Assembly: GCA_013433145.1 (NCBI GenBank)
Contig: CM024187.1
Location: 11,562,326 to 11,626,325 of the forward strand
Source: Ascaris suum
Lineage: Eukaryota > Nematoda > Chromadorea > Rhabditida > Ascarididae
DNA: 64,000 nucleotides
Reading direction: 5' to 3'
The notes beneath the pieces were generated by a model. It ran no database searches. It saw only the letters and a list, made by a program, of their open reading frames with translations, and had not been told where the DNA came from. Position numbers and translations under genes: made by a program. This document shows, in pieces, positions 1-14,400 of the stretch (position 1 is the first letter of the stretch; each line of letters begins with the position of its first letter).

Positions 1-2451
1 ACGAGCCTTATGCAACGCCGCCTTCAGCGAATCGATCTCCTTCTCCTTCCTCTGAAAATTCAACATACCAAACTGTTAATTCGAAAGGAATTAAGTAATT
101 AAGCAGGTTTGTGATCAACTGTTCCGAAAGGCTTCAGAAACAATTGAAGAAAGCGGTCCTAAAAGTGCAAACCTCAAGCACTGCACATAACAAATTATTC
201 ATGACAATTTTCCGCTAATTTCATCATTCTTTTCTTTTATGCAAAACTCTGAGGATCTCAATCACTTTGGCGATCTACTTTAATTTCCAAACTCACCATC
301 GCTTGGGACGGATGTTCCGAATGGAAAATACCATGTATTCAGCGCCTGATATTATTTAACTGCAAATAGCGATGAAAACGAAGCATAAAACACTCTTCCT
401 GGAGGTATGTAGCTGCAAGAGACGAAATCCGTGCACCCCTATCTCCTCTTCCAACTCTGCAGGGCCGCAACGAAAGCGCTGCGGAGCTGAGGGATGCACA
501 AAACTAACCTTCATCTCGTCGCTGTGAAGCGAAGCCATTCTTTCCACTTCTACTTCGTGCTCAATGGTGAACGTCTTGAAAAGCTCGGCTTTCTCACTTT
601 CCAATCTGCAAATCATCAGTTTACCTACACAGAATATGTTCGGTCAAAGGCTGACTGTCACATAGCAGGAGCAAATTATTATAAAAGAGTTGGTTAATGA
701 TGCACAAATATCGCTCGCAACAACCGATACAACGAGATATCAGTATGAAAGCAAACTTTTGGAAAATGACTCAATTTCGACATCAGGTTCTGCGGAAATA
801 TCGACAGTACAAGTCTCAATCCTCGCGCTTCTCTTCAAAGAAGAGAATGTTAGGTGCTTTTCTAAAAAACGGCTCTTAGATACCTTTTAAAATTAACAAG
901 TGAGTATCAAGAACTTGCACCTCATCCTCAGAAACTGGAAAAGCAGACTATGTAGTAGCCCGTCAGGGAAAGCTAAAAGTTGATTTCAGCACTTCCTCCC
1001 TTCACCTCTCCTTGAAAAAGAACAGGAGCTCCAGGCCTCCTTCAAGGACGAGGAAGAGGTGGAACCTCCGGAATATAAGCGACAACGAAGCTCCTCAGAG
1101 CACCGAAAGTAAGATGAGCTTCAGGCTGTCTTCTAAAGCACAGGACAATAATAATTAGCGGACTCCATCCCACCCATCCCACATCACAGCTTCAACCCTC
1201 GAAAGAAAGACGGATCAGAAGCCCTTCTATATTTAGGCACATAATCACCACAACTATTATCTTCCTCTACCTCCTCCAGACCCTGCAACCCCTTCCTCTT
1301 TTCTGTTTTCGCAGCTTCTGTTTAAGCGTGAACTCCACTTAAATCTAAAATTACCAGATTTACTCCTTCGCACACTTTATCTGTCACTGCAGGAAGTGAA
1401 TGTGCTAGCCATTGTTTGCACAAAAAAGATATACTGAACAAAAGACTCACTTTGCAATCGCATTTTCAGTGCTCTCTTTATACACTCGCAACGCATTAAT
1501 CTCGGCTTGTTGTTCCTCGAGCACTTCCCTCAGATCCTCCAACTCACGATCACGTTTCGTGCCCTCTTCTAATTCAGTCTGCAGTTCGCCTACCTGCTTA
1601 TTCTTTCACAGCAAAGAACTAGCTATTTTTGCACAAGCACCTTCAAAGTAAAATAGGAAGAATCGCTCAGATACATCGAAAGAAGTGAAAGCGATCCTAC
1701 TGCTAAAACGAGGGTGGTGGTGGGAAGCAAAAATGCTCGAAAGCCCACGATGGCCGAAAAACACTAAATGTGTTCCGCTTTTTCGGGGTTCGGCATCAAG
1801 GCCAATCATTTCAGTGCCCTCTTAAAGGATTAGCAAGATGAACAATCAACTAAGACAGACTACGAAGGTTGCGGTGAGACGAATAAATGTTGGCTGTGAA
1901 TGTTTACAAAAGCATTACATAAAACCATATGGAGAAGATCTGACGTCATCAAGCTAGACCCATCCACTTAGATTTTTACAAGTCCGTCGGATGACTCTAA
2001 TCCGGGCGAAATGGGATTTTTTATCTAAATCATCTGAAGACATGTTAGCTTCAACAAAGACGCAAAGCAACGCTATATGTTCGTAAATGACATCATAACA
2101 TCCCTTGTTAACTCTCCTTTAAAAGTGCTGCAACGATACCACATGTGATGGGAGAGGACAATATATCGGGACATTCACATCTAGCACAGTCGAAATCTAT
2201 TCGCCTACCTCTAACGTTTACTCAAAATCGACCCTCAAGCGAACCTTTAATTTGTTGACAATACTTTCATAGTGAGCAACACATTCCTCTTTCACGTGAT
2301 TTCGGGCCTCCTCCACTTCCTTTTTGGTCGACTCTCGTCGTAAACGATCACATTCGTCGATAATTCGTTCCGCGCAGTTCAATGCTGCTTTCACCTCCTC
2401 CTCCACATTGTCTTTATGCGTCGAGATCATTTCCTTTGTCTCGTTCATTTC
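1..2451 (-). CDS. epg-7: epg-7 coiled-coil exons
   Basis: Four exons (2451-2245, 1593-1451, 605-509, 51-1) encode almost uninterrupted charged heptads, for example STKKEVEEARNHVKEE, VGELQTELEEGTKRDRELED and RKEKEIDSLKAALHKA. They join in phase. The codon split across 1451/605 restores a Lys. This corresponds to the long dimerising coiled coil of FIP200. The last exon is cut by the window edge, so the rest of the coil and the C-terminal domain are not visible. Confidence 0.88.
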
Positions 2452-5400
2452 CTAAATCAATCCAAACTCTTTGTGGAGAAAGCAGTTCTGTTTCGTAGTC
2501 TCGGGTTTCACTAAAGTGTATCGCCTGAAGCGCGCAACTGATCGGTAGCCGTGTGAATTATCCCCCTTTATGGCTTTAACTTCTCCTCTGTTAATCTGCT
2601 CTAATCGGAATTGAAATCACTAGAAAATAAGCTAAGACAAACGCTATTAACTTTGCGGAAATACAGCGGAGACAGAAATGATTAAGTGTAAGGCTCAACA
2701 TTCAAAGTTTGCTCTCTGAAATCCTCTCTAAGATAAGGAAGTTTCCAGCTTTCACGATGTTGGGTTATGGCAAATCGGTCACTGTCAGTTCCTCCAAGGT
2801 TACGACAAATCAGTTCCTCCCAAACTGTTGGCTTTACTCTAAAAAAATGAATGTATTTAATATCCGCCATCAACTTCTTACAGAGATATTTGACACCTAA
2901 AAGAAAGAAACCCAAAAATTCTCGTGAATTAAAAAAAAAATTACTTTGCAGAACACTGTCACTTTTCCTCAGATGACAACAAAAGAAACTTTTGGTAAGA
3001 AAAAACTTTTAATGTCCGGCTCTTTTAAGAAGAAATGTTGAGAAGTGGAAACCAGAGACGCACCAATAAAACCGAATGCAGCCCGGACAAAATCGGTTTC
3101 AAATGCTCCATCGCATCGCTGAACGTCATTTGATTTGAGCGTCGATCCATATCGAATTGCTAAAAATCGAACTGTATGCAGAAGAGAAAGATGAAAATTC
3201 GCCACTTCTTCATTTCAAAGCAATCAGATGAACGAGAGCAGTTTTGAAAAGCACAAAGGAAAACCTCGCTCTATTTTATTTAAAATACAATTTAAAATCA
3301 GCACTTGCTGTCAGTTCAAAATGCAATAATAAAATAGAACGAGTGAGCATCTCACGGAAAACGTTCCACTTTCATTCGCAAAAATAAATTATAGATATTC
3401 TGTTTATTTGATGACAAGCAACATTTACTGGCCTACCAAAAGCGAGATGAATGACAACTGTTCCATAGTAAAAAACGATGAGATTTTGCCTCTAGCAATA
3501 AAATTTCAAGCCCTTTCTTTCCAGGCGCCCTCCTCCCTCATCCCCTCTTGGCCCCTGGCCTGAAAACTTCGCCGCCTATCAAATTCCAAGCTCATCCACT
3601 ACCCCATGTCAATTCATGTACGTCAGCGACACCTTTCAAAAAAAATCTTCGTAAATTGAAAGAAGAGAGATCAGAATATGACGGCAAGAGCGAAGACGAC
3701 GTGGAGACGAAATGAGGAAAAAAGAGACATGTATATCATTCGTTAAATGCATATCTCGCACTAAAACTTAGTGCATGAGTTGCAGAAAGATGGAGCGACA
3801 TAGTATAATTGTTGATGTTGGCTGCTGAAAGAGTGCACGCTATGGCCCAAAAACAGAACGAAATGATGTTTCAGTGACAAAGCGAATTCTTTGCTCTTTG
3901 CTCTGTTGTTTTCCCAAAAAATTCTTCGCCAAACACGCATCACAATTCAGTTAAAATATACACTCTTTACAATTAACCACGGTTCAGCAAGAACTTAATA
4001 TACTGCATTTTTATTGTCAAATGCGAGCGATTTTAAAATTTTGTAATTCTTACGAGTTAAAAAAGAGTAAATAGTGTTAGTAAATATGTGGTTAAATACA
4101 GTAAAATCCACCTTTTGGGTCTCATGTAAACGTGCATATATGCAATTATTAGTAACCCAAATGAAACGTTTCACAGAAACAAATGTCATATCAATAACGC
4201 TGGATCGGTAGATGTGAAACGACCACCAACTGTCACATCGCAATGGTTCGGGAGAATTTAGCTCGTCTCTGTGATCGTCCATCCTATCTCCGTCTAATAA
4301 GAAGGCTTGAAGAGAAATGTGCATTAACAATTCAGCCATCTAGCAACCCCTTGTGAGTGCGGTGAATATGAACTCACCCTGTACTGACATGAGGCGAAGT
4401 GATCCTCTGGAGTACTGAACTGACTAGACTTTTCCGACATCTAAAATAAACTTCTTAATTCGACATATCATTCTTCGCTTACTATTCTAGACCAGCTAGC
4501 TTAAGAAGATGCTTATGGAAATACCGTGAGGTGCTGACAGAATGCATCGACGGTATCAACGAAGAACACTGTTTGATCAATGAACACATTCAATACCTCA
4601 GAAACGTTTCTCCGCAACGAAAGAAAAGTTCCAATTCATTAATTTATTGTAACAAAAAAAGATAGTGGCAAACAAGGCAGTGATGGGAATAAAGCAAGTA
4701 CCATACTTCCCATTCATGAGTCCCCGAAGCATTAACAATTCCCCAAAGCGAAGCTACGTAATTCTGAGAAGAGAATTTATAAATAGGGTAATAAAGTTAT
4801 GAAAAAGAAGTCAAAAAGAATATAGCACGATGTATACTTTTGCAATTTCGTTCATCTGACCGCCCACTTTCATATATCACCAGGAAAAAGTAAAACGAAC
4901 GCAAAATATCTTCATAACTTAAAACTTAATTGAAGTAACCATTAACACTAATTTCGTGCAAAAAAAAAACGGCCTTCCCGTGACGGGCAGGTGCAAACCC
5001 ACATGAAATTCAAATATCTAAAACTCTTTTCACGACTGACTGATGAATGTGAACGACTGCAAAGGAGATCAACCTGTGAAGACATTACATCCACCAAGTT
5101 TCGTTACTTCAGCGTCATCGTACCCCGGTTGAAACTACTCGACAGACAAAAGACACATACACATACATACAGACATAAATTTGCCATAATTCAGTTAGCA
5201 AGCGTAAATCTGTTTGTTTTTTTTTTTTTTTTTTTGCATATAAAACACATCAAGGAAATTACACAAAAGAAGTTGTCATAACGACACATAAAGCAGAGGT
5301 TATTTTCGAAAACAAAGCCAGCATTAGAAGAACCGTATTTGAATGACTTCGTCAAGTTGTTAAATGTGCGCACTCTGAAGACGACTGAAAAAAAGAAAGC

Positions 5401-8400
5401 TTTCGATCCCTATTCGGTATGAAATCGCTATTCGCACAAGAAAAAACTACACATTACGATGCAAGGCGATGTTTTAGAAGTAGCTCTATGCTCTCTTTCA
5501 AGGTCTATAGTCACGCAGTAAAAATATGACGAATGGCGTCTGATTAGGTCATTTTACAAAGATCTAATCGTTTCAGAACGAAATGTGAAATAACGGTTTA
5601 CCGAATGAGCCGCTACACCAACTAACTGTACACAGCGATTATGCATCCCTGAATATAGGGTTCATTGCACTTCAAGGACCACTGTTCACTTATTAACTCG
5701 CAATTACCTGACGACTGGAGTCGGCTCTGTGGGGAATTCGGATCGGAGCGCTTTTAACCGATTGACTAATGACCGCACTCGATGCCGCTGGTGTATCGCA
5801 TTCCTAATAAAAGGTATGCATAAAACTAAACGTCGCCTAAGAAAATTGAAACCCATGCTCTATACTCTCTCCCCTCAAGGACTTCATCCAAAAAGCAACA
5901 TGAATAAACTTTTGCGTCCACTTTCTGCTTTCAGACAGATATTGGTTTAAAGATGTTGCTCGGAACTTGTTAGCACTCAGCATTTTACGACTGTCCTAAG
6001 AAGGTTAAACGCATGGAATGTACGAAAATGTACTAGTCGGAATGTAACAGTAGCTATATGCGCACTTTCATTTATGAAATAAAATATTCTGTCAAAACTT
6101 CTACAAAGGCTGCCTCAGTAGCACTTCTTGCAAAGAAAACAAGCCCACCGTTGCACCTCTACTCTTTTCATGCAATATTTCAGGCGAACAGTGACTTAAA
6201 CACATTTCTTTTGGTTTCACAGTTTAAAAGAGAGTGTTTAAGCAAAGGATGCAAACAACTCTAATATTTCAAACAGTTCCAGCAAGGTAGTAACCTGATG
6301 AGGAGTGTCGAAGAGTGGTGCCAGAGGGTTCAACGGCTTTGATGACGCGTCAGTATTGTCCAGACTCAACGTTGAGCTGAACCGCGGTGGTGATTTCGTT
6401 AAAAGCAATGCATTCGATGGTGACATGTCCATGTTTTCATCACCACTATAATCATTCACCTCAATGACTACAAGGAAAACGACTATATCCGTATCTCTTC
6501 AATTCACCCGCAATATCTGCTTAAAAACTGCCACTGCGAACAACTGCCCTTGGCAACAACCGCCTTTTTCGACTAGTACCGTCACACTGGTATTTCACTA
6601 AGAACTGCTACCGATTTAACAAGGATCGCAACTTATTTCGAGTATAATGACAACAGTGAGCGTTAATGACACACACGCTCACCTCATCGAAGGAATAAGA
6701 AGAAATTAGAAGGTAGATAGCCGTAACGATAAGTCATCATCAATGCTAAATAAAAGCCCTTTTTTAAGCTTTTAATTTGTCCCAAATTTGATCTAAGCTG
6801 GATCAAATTTGACGATCAAACCAAAAAATAAAGTGGGCAAGCCGAGCTCGGAAAGCCGTCATTCCGCTTCATCGCATACGCTTTCTACTATTTCGTTTCG
6901 AGCGGTTCCGCCTGCAGCGAGGTCCTAAAGCCAGAGTGTCTGCGACTAAGACTATATAATAATAAGAAGGAAAATAGTAGAAAGCAAACAAGCTACCGAA
7001 ACATCGAAATACACAGACTTCTCTCCTCAACCGCAACGAGTTTCGAAAACAAACAAATAACAACCTGAATAAGGCACCACGGATTCATGAAAAAGAGGAC
7101 TCAATAAAGACAAGACAGTACTCGAAGCGTACCTAAGCCAATTAGTGGAAGGGAAGTTCTTGTTGAGAGTTGCGATATTGATCGTTGTATCTGATGTGAA
7201 GAACGACTCCTCCCTTCTAATAGCCGGAACTCCACCTGAATGGATTACTGATGCTGCTCGCGGATCACGAACGGCCAGACGCTGATAAATCGCCGGCTCG
7301 CTTACTTTTAGAAGATGCGCCAATTGTGGTAGAGTCTGCAAGTCGACAAAAATGCTTTCATTTTTGACATCATAAGTTTTCAAAACAAAAGATTATTTTT
7401 GCATATGACTAGTAGACTCTCATGAGCAAAAATCAATCATCAATGAGAACGAAACCGCTAAATACCAGTCGATCCATCTCCGTGGATGTCCGCGTCTAGA
7501 CATTATTCCCCACAAAACAGCTTGTAAATGCGACCCTGCATTCATCGAATTATCGACTCTTCACTCTGTACAGTAATTTGCTGTGGATTCATCCGTCTCC
7601 CTTCCTCTCTTGAAGTTATTAGGCTGCGATCACCGACGAATAGCGCCACTAATCGCAAGCATTACATACATTCCTAAAACTACTCTCATCATTGAGATCA
7701 CGAAAGACCTGTTCGTGGTTGAGAAATAATACAACTTGACGAAATCTAGATCACTGAGAAGTGATGGCACTCCTGCTCGTCGCTCCTCTTCTCGTAAGCT
7801 CGAATTTTAATGCCACATATATCACGCAAGCATTTCATCATCCAATCCTTTCAGTTCTTTGAAAATCAAATAAAATAAACACTCTTAAGCAAGTTACTAT
7901 ACTGAATTATTAACAAATTTAAACACATAAAAACCTATTCAGCCCGCATACTCCATCGCGATTTCGTCTTTGAGACTGCAGAGGCAACTTTATGCTCTCT
8001 TCAATGTGCATGAGTGACAAAGACAAAGACAGAAGAACGACAAAAGAATAAATAATTAATCACTTCAATTTTAAGAGAGGAAAATATGAAGTACTCACTT
8101 GTCTTAAAGCCCTGAGATGAGCGAAATCAACGGGAGGTAGATTTTGATCGAAGGAGGGTAATTCTCCCGGTGCAAAATCAGGGAACTGGTCAAACATGCC
8201 CGGAAAAAGTTGCTTCAAAAAATGACGATCCAATTTCGAGTTGAAAGCTTCACGTATCGAACACTCTTCGCGTACCAGTTCCTTGCTCTTGTCCGTGAAA
8301 GATGCAAACCACGATTGGAATTCCTTAAAAACAACAATCAATAAACGATTGCTTAAATAGCGCCAAGTAAGAATGACATTAATACCGAGTAGATGACATA

Positions 8401-11400
8401 AACGGACGCGGTCGCAATATGAACGCTTTAGTCAAACTTAACACACACCGACATCAAACGTCACATACCTAACGAGCAAATAAACAAATAAATAAATAAA
8501 ACATGTGCGCTTACCGGATACAAAGCATTTCGTCTAATCGCTTCCGTAATGGCCGTTACGTACATAACTGGTGACTCTTTCACTTGACGTATAATATCCA
8601 ATCGATTTCGCAAAGCCAAAAACTTCTCCTCGAAGATTACTATCGAACTATTTACTGTGTGTAGACGTTCGTACGCCTGAACAAACACAACGGACATGAT
8701 GGAAAGTTAAGTTGAATGACTGACTCACACATAGGTGAGAAATGTCACGGCACCGGATTTTGAGACAAAAATATAACAACTGATTTTCAACACAAATGGT
8801 TCACCTTGAAATCCTCACCTTCCCTTAACGTCGGAAGAAAAGAAAGGAAAGGAGAAGGAGGCGGAGAGATCGATGGAGGACGAAATAAAAAACAAATGCA
8901 AATTAATCAGCCACAAACTTCAAAAAAACTTGGCGAAGTCAACAATAACCAATTTTCTTGGGAACTCTTTTCTAATTTCTGTCTTTTGAGCAAAACTGTT
9001 ACTGTAGTGTTTGCGAACACCAAAGTAAACTTTTGACAGCTTGAAAACATGGAAAATAGTGCAAGTTGTGATCGCAGTGAATGGTTGATTCAAAATCAAC
9101 CAACTTGCCACCCAGCACAAATGCCATTCCTTTTCCTCTTAAAATTATTGCATTTCATCATTAAGAACTAAAAACTGGCTTTCTACAACACATTCACCTA
9201 GAGAAGCTTTCCAAAACCGACAGCAACGAAGGATGCGCCTGCATAACAGTTTGCGCATAACGCAATGACATGTATTTTTCGTGACTGAACCTGCACGCAA
9301 GAAACGATTTAAACGAACCTGCAGAATCCAGCCAGAAAGACGCGTTCTTATGTTGTTGAGCAATTCATGTTTTGATTGTGAGAACGCTTTCGCCGTCTTC
9401 TGCAGTTGCTCCATTATTTTCTTTACTTCCTCCATTTGCTCACGCTGTTTGAAAACAACGTCCTGAGCAAGGATGCAAATGCAGTTGCATAATTATTGAT
9501 ACACCATTTATATTCAACATCAACTATTGTCACTGGCACATAATATACTGGCAGAGATTTTCAAAGTGCGAGCTGAACGCATAGGAAACTATGTCAATAA
9601 TGACGAAATAACACAGCTATAAAACAATAGCTCTCTCGCAAGGAAAACAGCTACTCCATCTCACCTATCATGCGCCCAATTTGCAAACCTCCTTAGCTAG
9701 CAAACACTGAAAACTCAGTTATCACAACGGATTTCCTAATCGTCACTGTATACATCATCCTGATTTTCAGTCACTAGTTACAGCTATGACTCTACCTCTC
9801 GAAATCTTTTCATTTATCTCATTTCTGACCTTAATTCCTATTTTTTATCGAATGTGATTATCAGTTGGTCCTTATTGTTAGACATCGTACCTCAGGTAAT
9901 GAATCCCCTGAAAAGGCAAAATAAATACACATAAGTAATAAGATGCCGAAGGAGTTCACTAATATACTGAACGTATGCAGAATAGGCAAACTGATAGCAC
10001 AAAAATAAACCTTTATATGAGATGGATCATGTGGAACCCCTTGCGTGATGACGGCACATATCTCATTCAAGCGCCTTTCTTGTTCTAAATTCGAAATAAT
10101 TAATGAAAATCAATATTTTCATTGCTTACTTCGTTCTTTAAGAGAAACGGAGTGGCAGTCAAAGACAACGTTTGGAAATTCATTTATTATAAGGAAATAT
10201 GTTTATACTACGCCTCAACAGGTATATCTATTACGACAAACAAAATAAAATACTTAAAGCTTCTAGTACGCTGGAAAGAGAGAGATGTGGGGGGATGTAT
10301 CATCTTCCCGTCACCAAAGCCGGACTTTTTGATCGCATTCAAAAACAAACCTCTGCTACCTCTATCAAACCTAGTTCGATAGCAAAACGCCAATGTACTG
10401 TTATGTGCAAATAGCATCCATGGGGCAGAATGAATTTAAACCTACGTTCAAGAGAGCGGAGATGAGAATCGAGTTGCATAAGACGCAGGTTGATGCCACG
10501 AATATCACGCACTTCCGGCTTGCTGGTCTGCTCAGTTACAAGTTTCAGCAACGTCACAACCCTGTTATGTTCACTATCGTCGATCTGAAATAAACGATAG
10601 CCTGTATCATCATGCGCACATTATAACAACATCAATATTGGTAATGCCAAAACAGCGCAACCAGTTAGCTGCGTTAGAATAACAGATACGTATGGAACAA
10701 AGAAGAAAACACAGTGGAACAAAACAACACAAAGCAACTGTCACCAGCTTTTCACCAAAATCAAGTGAAAAAAAAAACATTGCCACTCAACACTGCGAGC
10801 GACAGCTGCACCGATCAGTTAGATCACCATTACGCAAACCGACGCGAAAGGAGGCTAAGAAAGAGCGGGCAATCCACGAATACTAGATGTTTCGGACATC
10901 GTTCATTTCATGTTTCACACAAACGGATACGATTTACTTTACAAAGTGATTACCTTGGCTAAGAGCACCTGCACTTGATCAACAACGTCTTTCAGCGAAC
11001 TCTGCGGGTCCGCGCATGAAATATAATCATAGAGTGTGCATTCCTCATTCGGCTTATTACCACCTTCGAATTTCGCCGAATTTGCCAATAAAGCCGACGG
11101 TATTGTGATCTGAAAGTAAGCAATTACGACAGTGAACTACGAAGACAACAGTAAATAGAAATTTTTAAAGATGTACACTTTACGAATGCGAATTTCGCAT
11201 ACGAGACAGCTTGACTTGAATATTATTGGATGCGAGTGAAACGAAACCGACGCAACCATACGGCGAAATCCAGCTTATTCCTTTGCACCAATTTTTTTCG
11301 CAAAAATGAATGAGCATGAAAAATAACAGCATCAGGCTATAATGTGATTCCACTCTTCTATTCACCTACGCCTTTTTTCCTCTCTTTCCTTCCCAACACC

Positions 11401-14400
11401 CTCTCAGAAACTTCCCATCTCTATTATTCTGTGATAGTTACCACTCAGCTAAAACTTGAACATCTGCCTATCATAAATTTATAATTGCGTTGCATCCACA
11501 TATTCCTCCCTATTTCAAGAAAAAAGTTTGTTCCGCAGCCCGAATTTTACTGTTCACTATGCACAGCATGAAAGTGGCACTTTCTGCGAAGTTTTTTGTT
11601 TTCCATGTTCATTCTGCAACCGCCAAATTGCACCTATGTGAGAGATCATTTTCATCGGGGTTTAATCAATTACAGCACTGCGCAGCTTTCGTAATCATTG
11701 TGCGACCTGAACCAAATAAAATGAGCATCACTTTAAACCTGAACGCTGCAGTACCACAACCCTGGACTTGACAAGCTGGCGTGGAAGAAACCAGCATTAA
11801 AGATCGCCAGCCAATGCCACCAGGTAAACAACGGAAAGTAAAACACACCTTATGCAAGGTATCGACTACGCTGTCAAATTCTTGCAGGACTGTTTGGGCT
11901 TTACCCTTCATCGTTTTCAAACGCTCATAATGAGCATAAAATCTTTCGGCTCTTTTTTCAATTTGCGAGCGTGAATCATCCAAATTCGAGACCAATGCTA
12001 ACCATCCCTAAAATCATATTCAAACTTATTACAAATAATTGAGTATGGACCCCCAAGTCTGAACTGTTTACAAGCACTGTGAGAAATCTTGAATGAAAAC
12101 TTGAAAAGCAGCAAAGAGCTTATTTTCCTTCGATTCCCCTTTATAATTTTGTGAGATAGAAAACTTTGCGATTTTGACAGAAAACTCAAGGTGTATCGGC
12201 TTTTGTTGATGCAGTACAAAACAGTACAAAACGATCAACGCTCACTCAGAAAATCAAAACAGCCCGTTCTGAAGTAATGCTTGTACAAGGAATGCTTCCT
12301 TCCACCCATTCTTCCTCCACTCCCCTCCTTCCCATTTCCAAATTGGAACCTGATGAAGAAGTTGATGATCTTGCACAAGCCGGGCACATAACTGCATAGC
12401 ACGATCGGCAATGTTACGGCTAAGTCGACTCGCCTCCGCATAACGCACTATAAGCGCACCCGAGATCGTCAAGTTTTCGAATGAACGCAATTGCTCCATC
12501 AAGCCTTTAAAGCATCATCGCTTAAGCTTGTGACACATGAGTAAGTGGTCAAAGTTATACGCTATGTGTCGCAGTCGCTATTATTCTCACTACCTACCTT
12601 AAATAGAACTCCCCCCCCCTACCCCTCCAATTTATGAAAATCTGATGGTAAATTCACATCGGATTATTTGCTAGCGCATCCAGCTTTTCACATGAGATAC
12701 TCTGGCTTACACAACCATAAGCAAGTAGCCTCACATCTGCACAGTGAAACGGCAGATACATTTATTTGAACTGCTGAAACGACAGAACGTCAAGCAAATA
12801 GCCACAACTGAATGAGTCGCAAAAGATATGAATAGAGAAATATGAGAGTACTTTAGTGGAAATTGGAGCAGGATGGGCATTAAGCCGCAAGGACCCGCAA
12901 AAAGTTTGTATTTTTGTTTCGCGCTTTCACCTACGGAACAGAAATGGAAGAGGGAAGGGTGGGGGCGGGAGCGTGGGTTGGGGGTTGGGGGAGGGTGATG
13001 GAGGGAGGAGAAAAATCCCTTGACTAACGCCCTCCTCCATGGGAAATGATATGTTCAATGATCATAACAAAGTTTGACGGCACTACATTCCTCACTTCAA
13101 CAACTAATTAGCATCGAAATCTTTCCACATCATATTTCTATGAAGCACTAATTGGTACTAAACAATCTGAAATATCATGGTGAAAAAAATTCCTAAAAAA
13201 GTGAAATGTGGTCACAGAAATGCAGTCACTTCTGGACTCGAAATGACTTTACAGTCACGGACTCTTGCAAGTGCTTTACGGTCTATCAGACTATCTTATA
13301 CAAACTTGCATAACTTCTTTACTTCCAAAAGAACATCATCCCTATTATTACTGGAAAGATACTTCAACAAAGATAGTCGTTATCATTACGTCCCCTAATG
13401 CAAACACACTGTCAAATGTGCACGCATCAAAGGACTGTATGCCATACCTGTACACATTTCATTCAACTCCGCGTTCTCCTGTGGAGTTGCCGAATCCTGA
13501 CTTTCCCCTTTCGAAAGTTTACAAAAGAGAAAAACCGGATTTGAGTCTGTACCAGCGCCTTGATAGTGCGCCACCGGACGATCCGATTGCAAGCCATCGC
13601 CACCCGAAACTAGTAAGACCTAGAGGATTAGCATGTCGAAAAACATGATATTAAAATACTTTGCATGTATTCAAGAAGATCACGCTGTTGGTTAGCACAG
13701 TGATCGAATGAAACTCCATAAGCTACAAATTCCCTAACACCTGAGCTTCAATCAGGACAGGATCAAACCTGGTCTCGGTTTGACGACCAGCTAAGAAAAA
13801 CTAGGACCGGCCACTCAGTCGGAGCTAGGGAACGATTTAACTCATCCTCACATGGCGACGGATCAAGTGGCTCGGTCACGAAATGCAATGGGAACGGAAA
13901 TTTTCGAAGGCGGGTAAGCCATGGGCATAGCGCCTTCTAAAGCAATGTTACTCTGAATATTAAACAACGGAATGAAGCCACAATTCAAAGTATAAGCATC
14001 CTAAAAGAAATATTCTGGTCGCAGAAATACACCTAAAAAGCGTTATCCGGTTTGGTGACGGTCCACTACTACAGGGTTAGATCCGACTCGGATCCTGATC
14101 GCGATCGGCACCGGCTTTAACTCAGACCTGTTTTGATGAGAGAGAGAGAGATACTGAGGAAGAAAGGAGGCACAGAGGGCTATTCATCCTTCTCAAGCTT
14201 CAGCACAATATAACAACAGTACAAATTCCGACAGTTGGAAGAACAAGTTAATTTAAGAGTCCACCATATAATGCGATGACTTTATTTCACAAAATCTGCG
14301 ATGAGGTTGACTCGAGAGGACGATTTATTGAGGACAGTTAAGAAATGCGAAGCATTTCTAAAAGCTTAAAGCACTTTGACTAAAGACAATTGAACCTTCC

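Noticed and set aside
6784..6810. 10-bp inverted repeat AAATTTGATC/GATCAAATTT
   Set aside because: Short and AT-rich, within an intron; likely chance.
9882..9912. Tiny exon-like segment (GGGATTCATTACCTGAG) with good splice borders in epg-7
   Set aside because: Its 17 nt would break the frame; the neighbouring exons 10011-10084 and 9319-9462 join in phase without it.
14060..14110. Cluster of short palindromes (GATCCGACTCGGATC, GATCGCGATC)
   Set aside because: Too short to be more than local sequence bias; no copies seen nearby.
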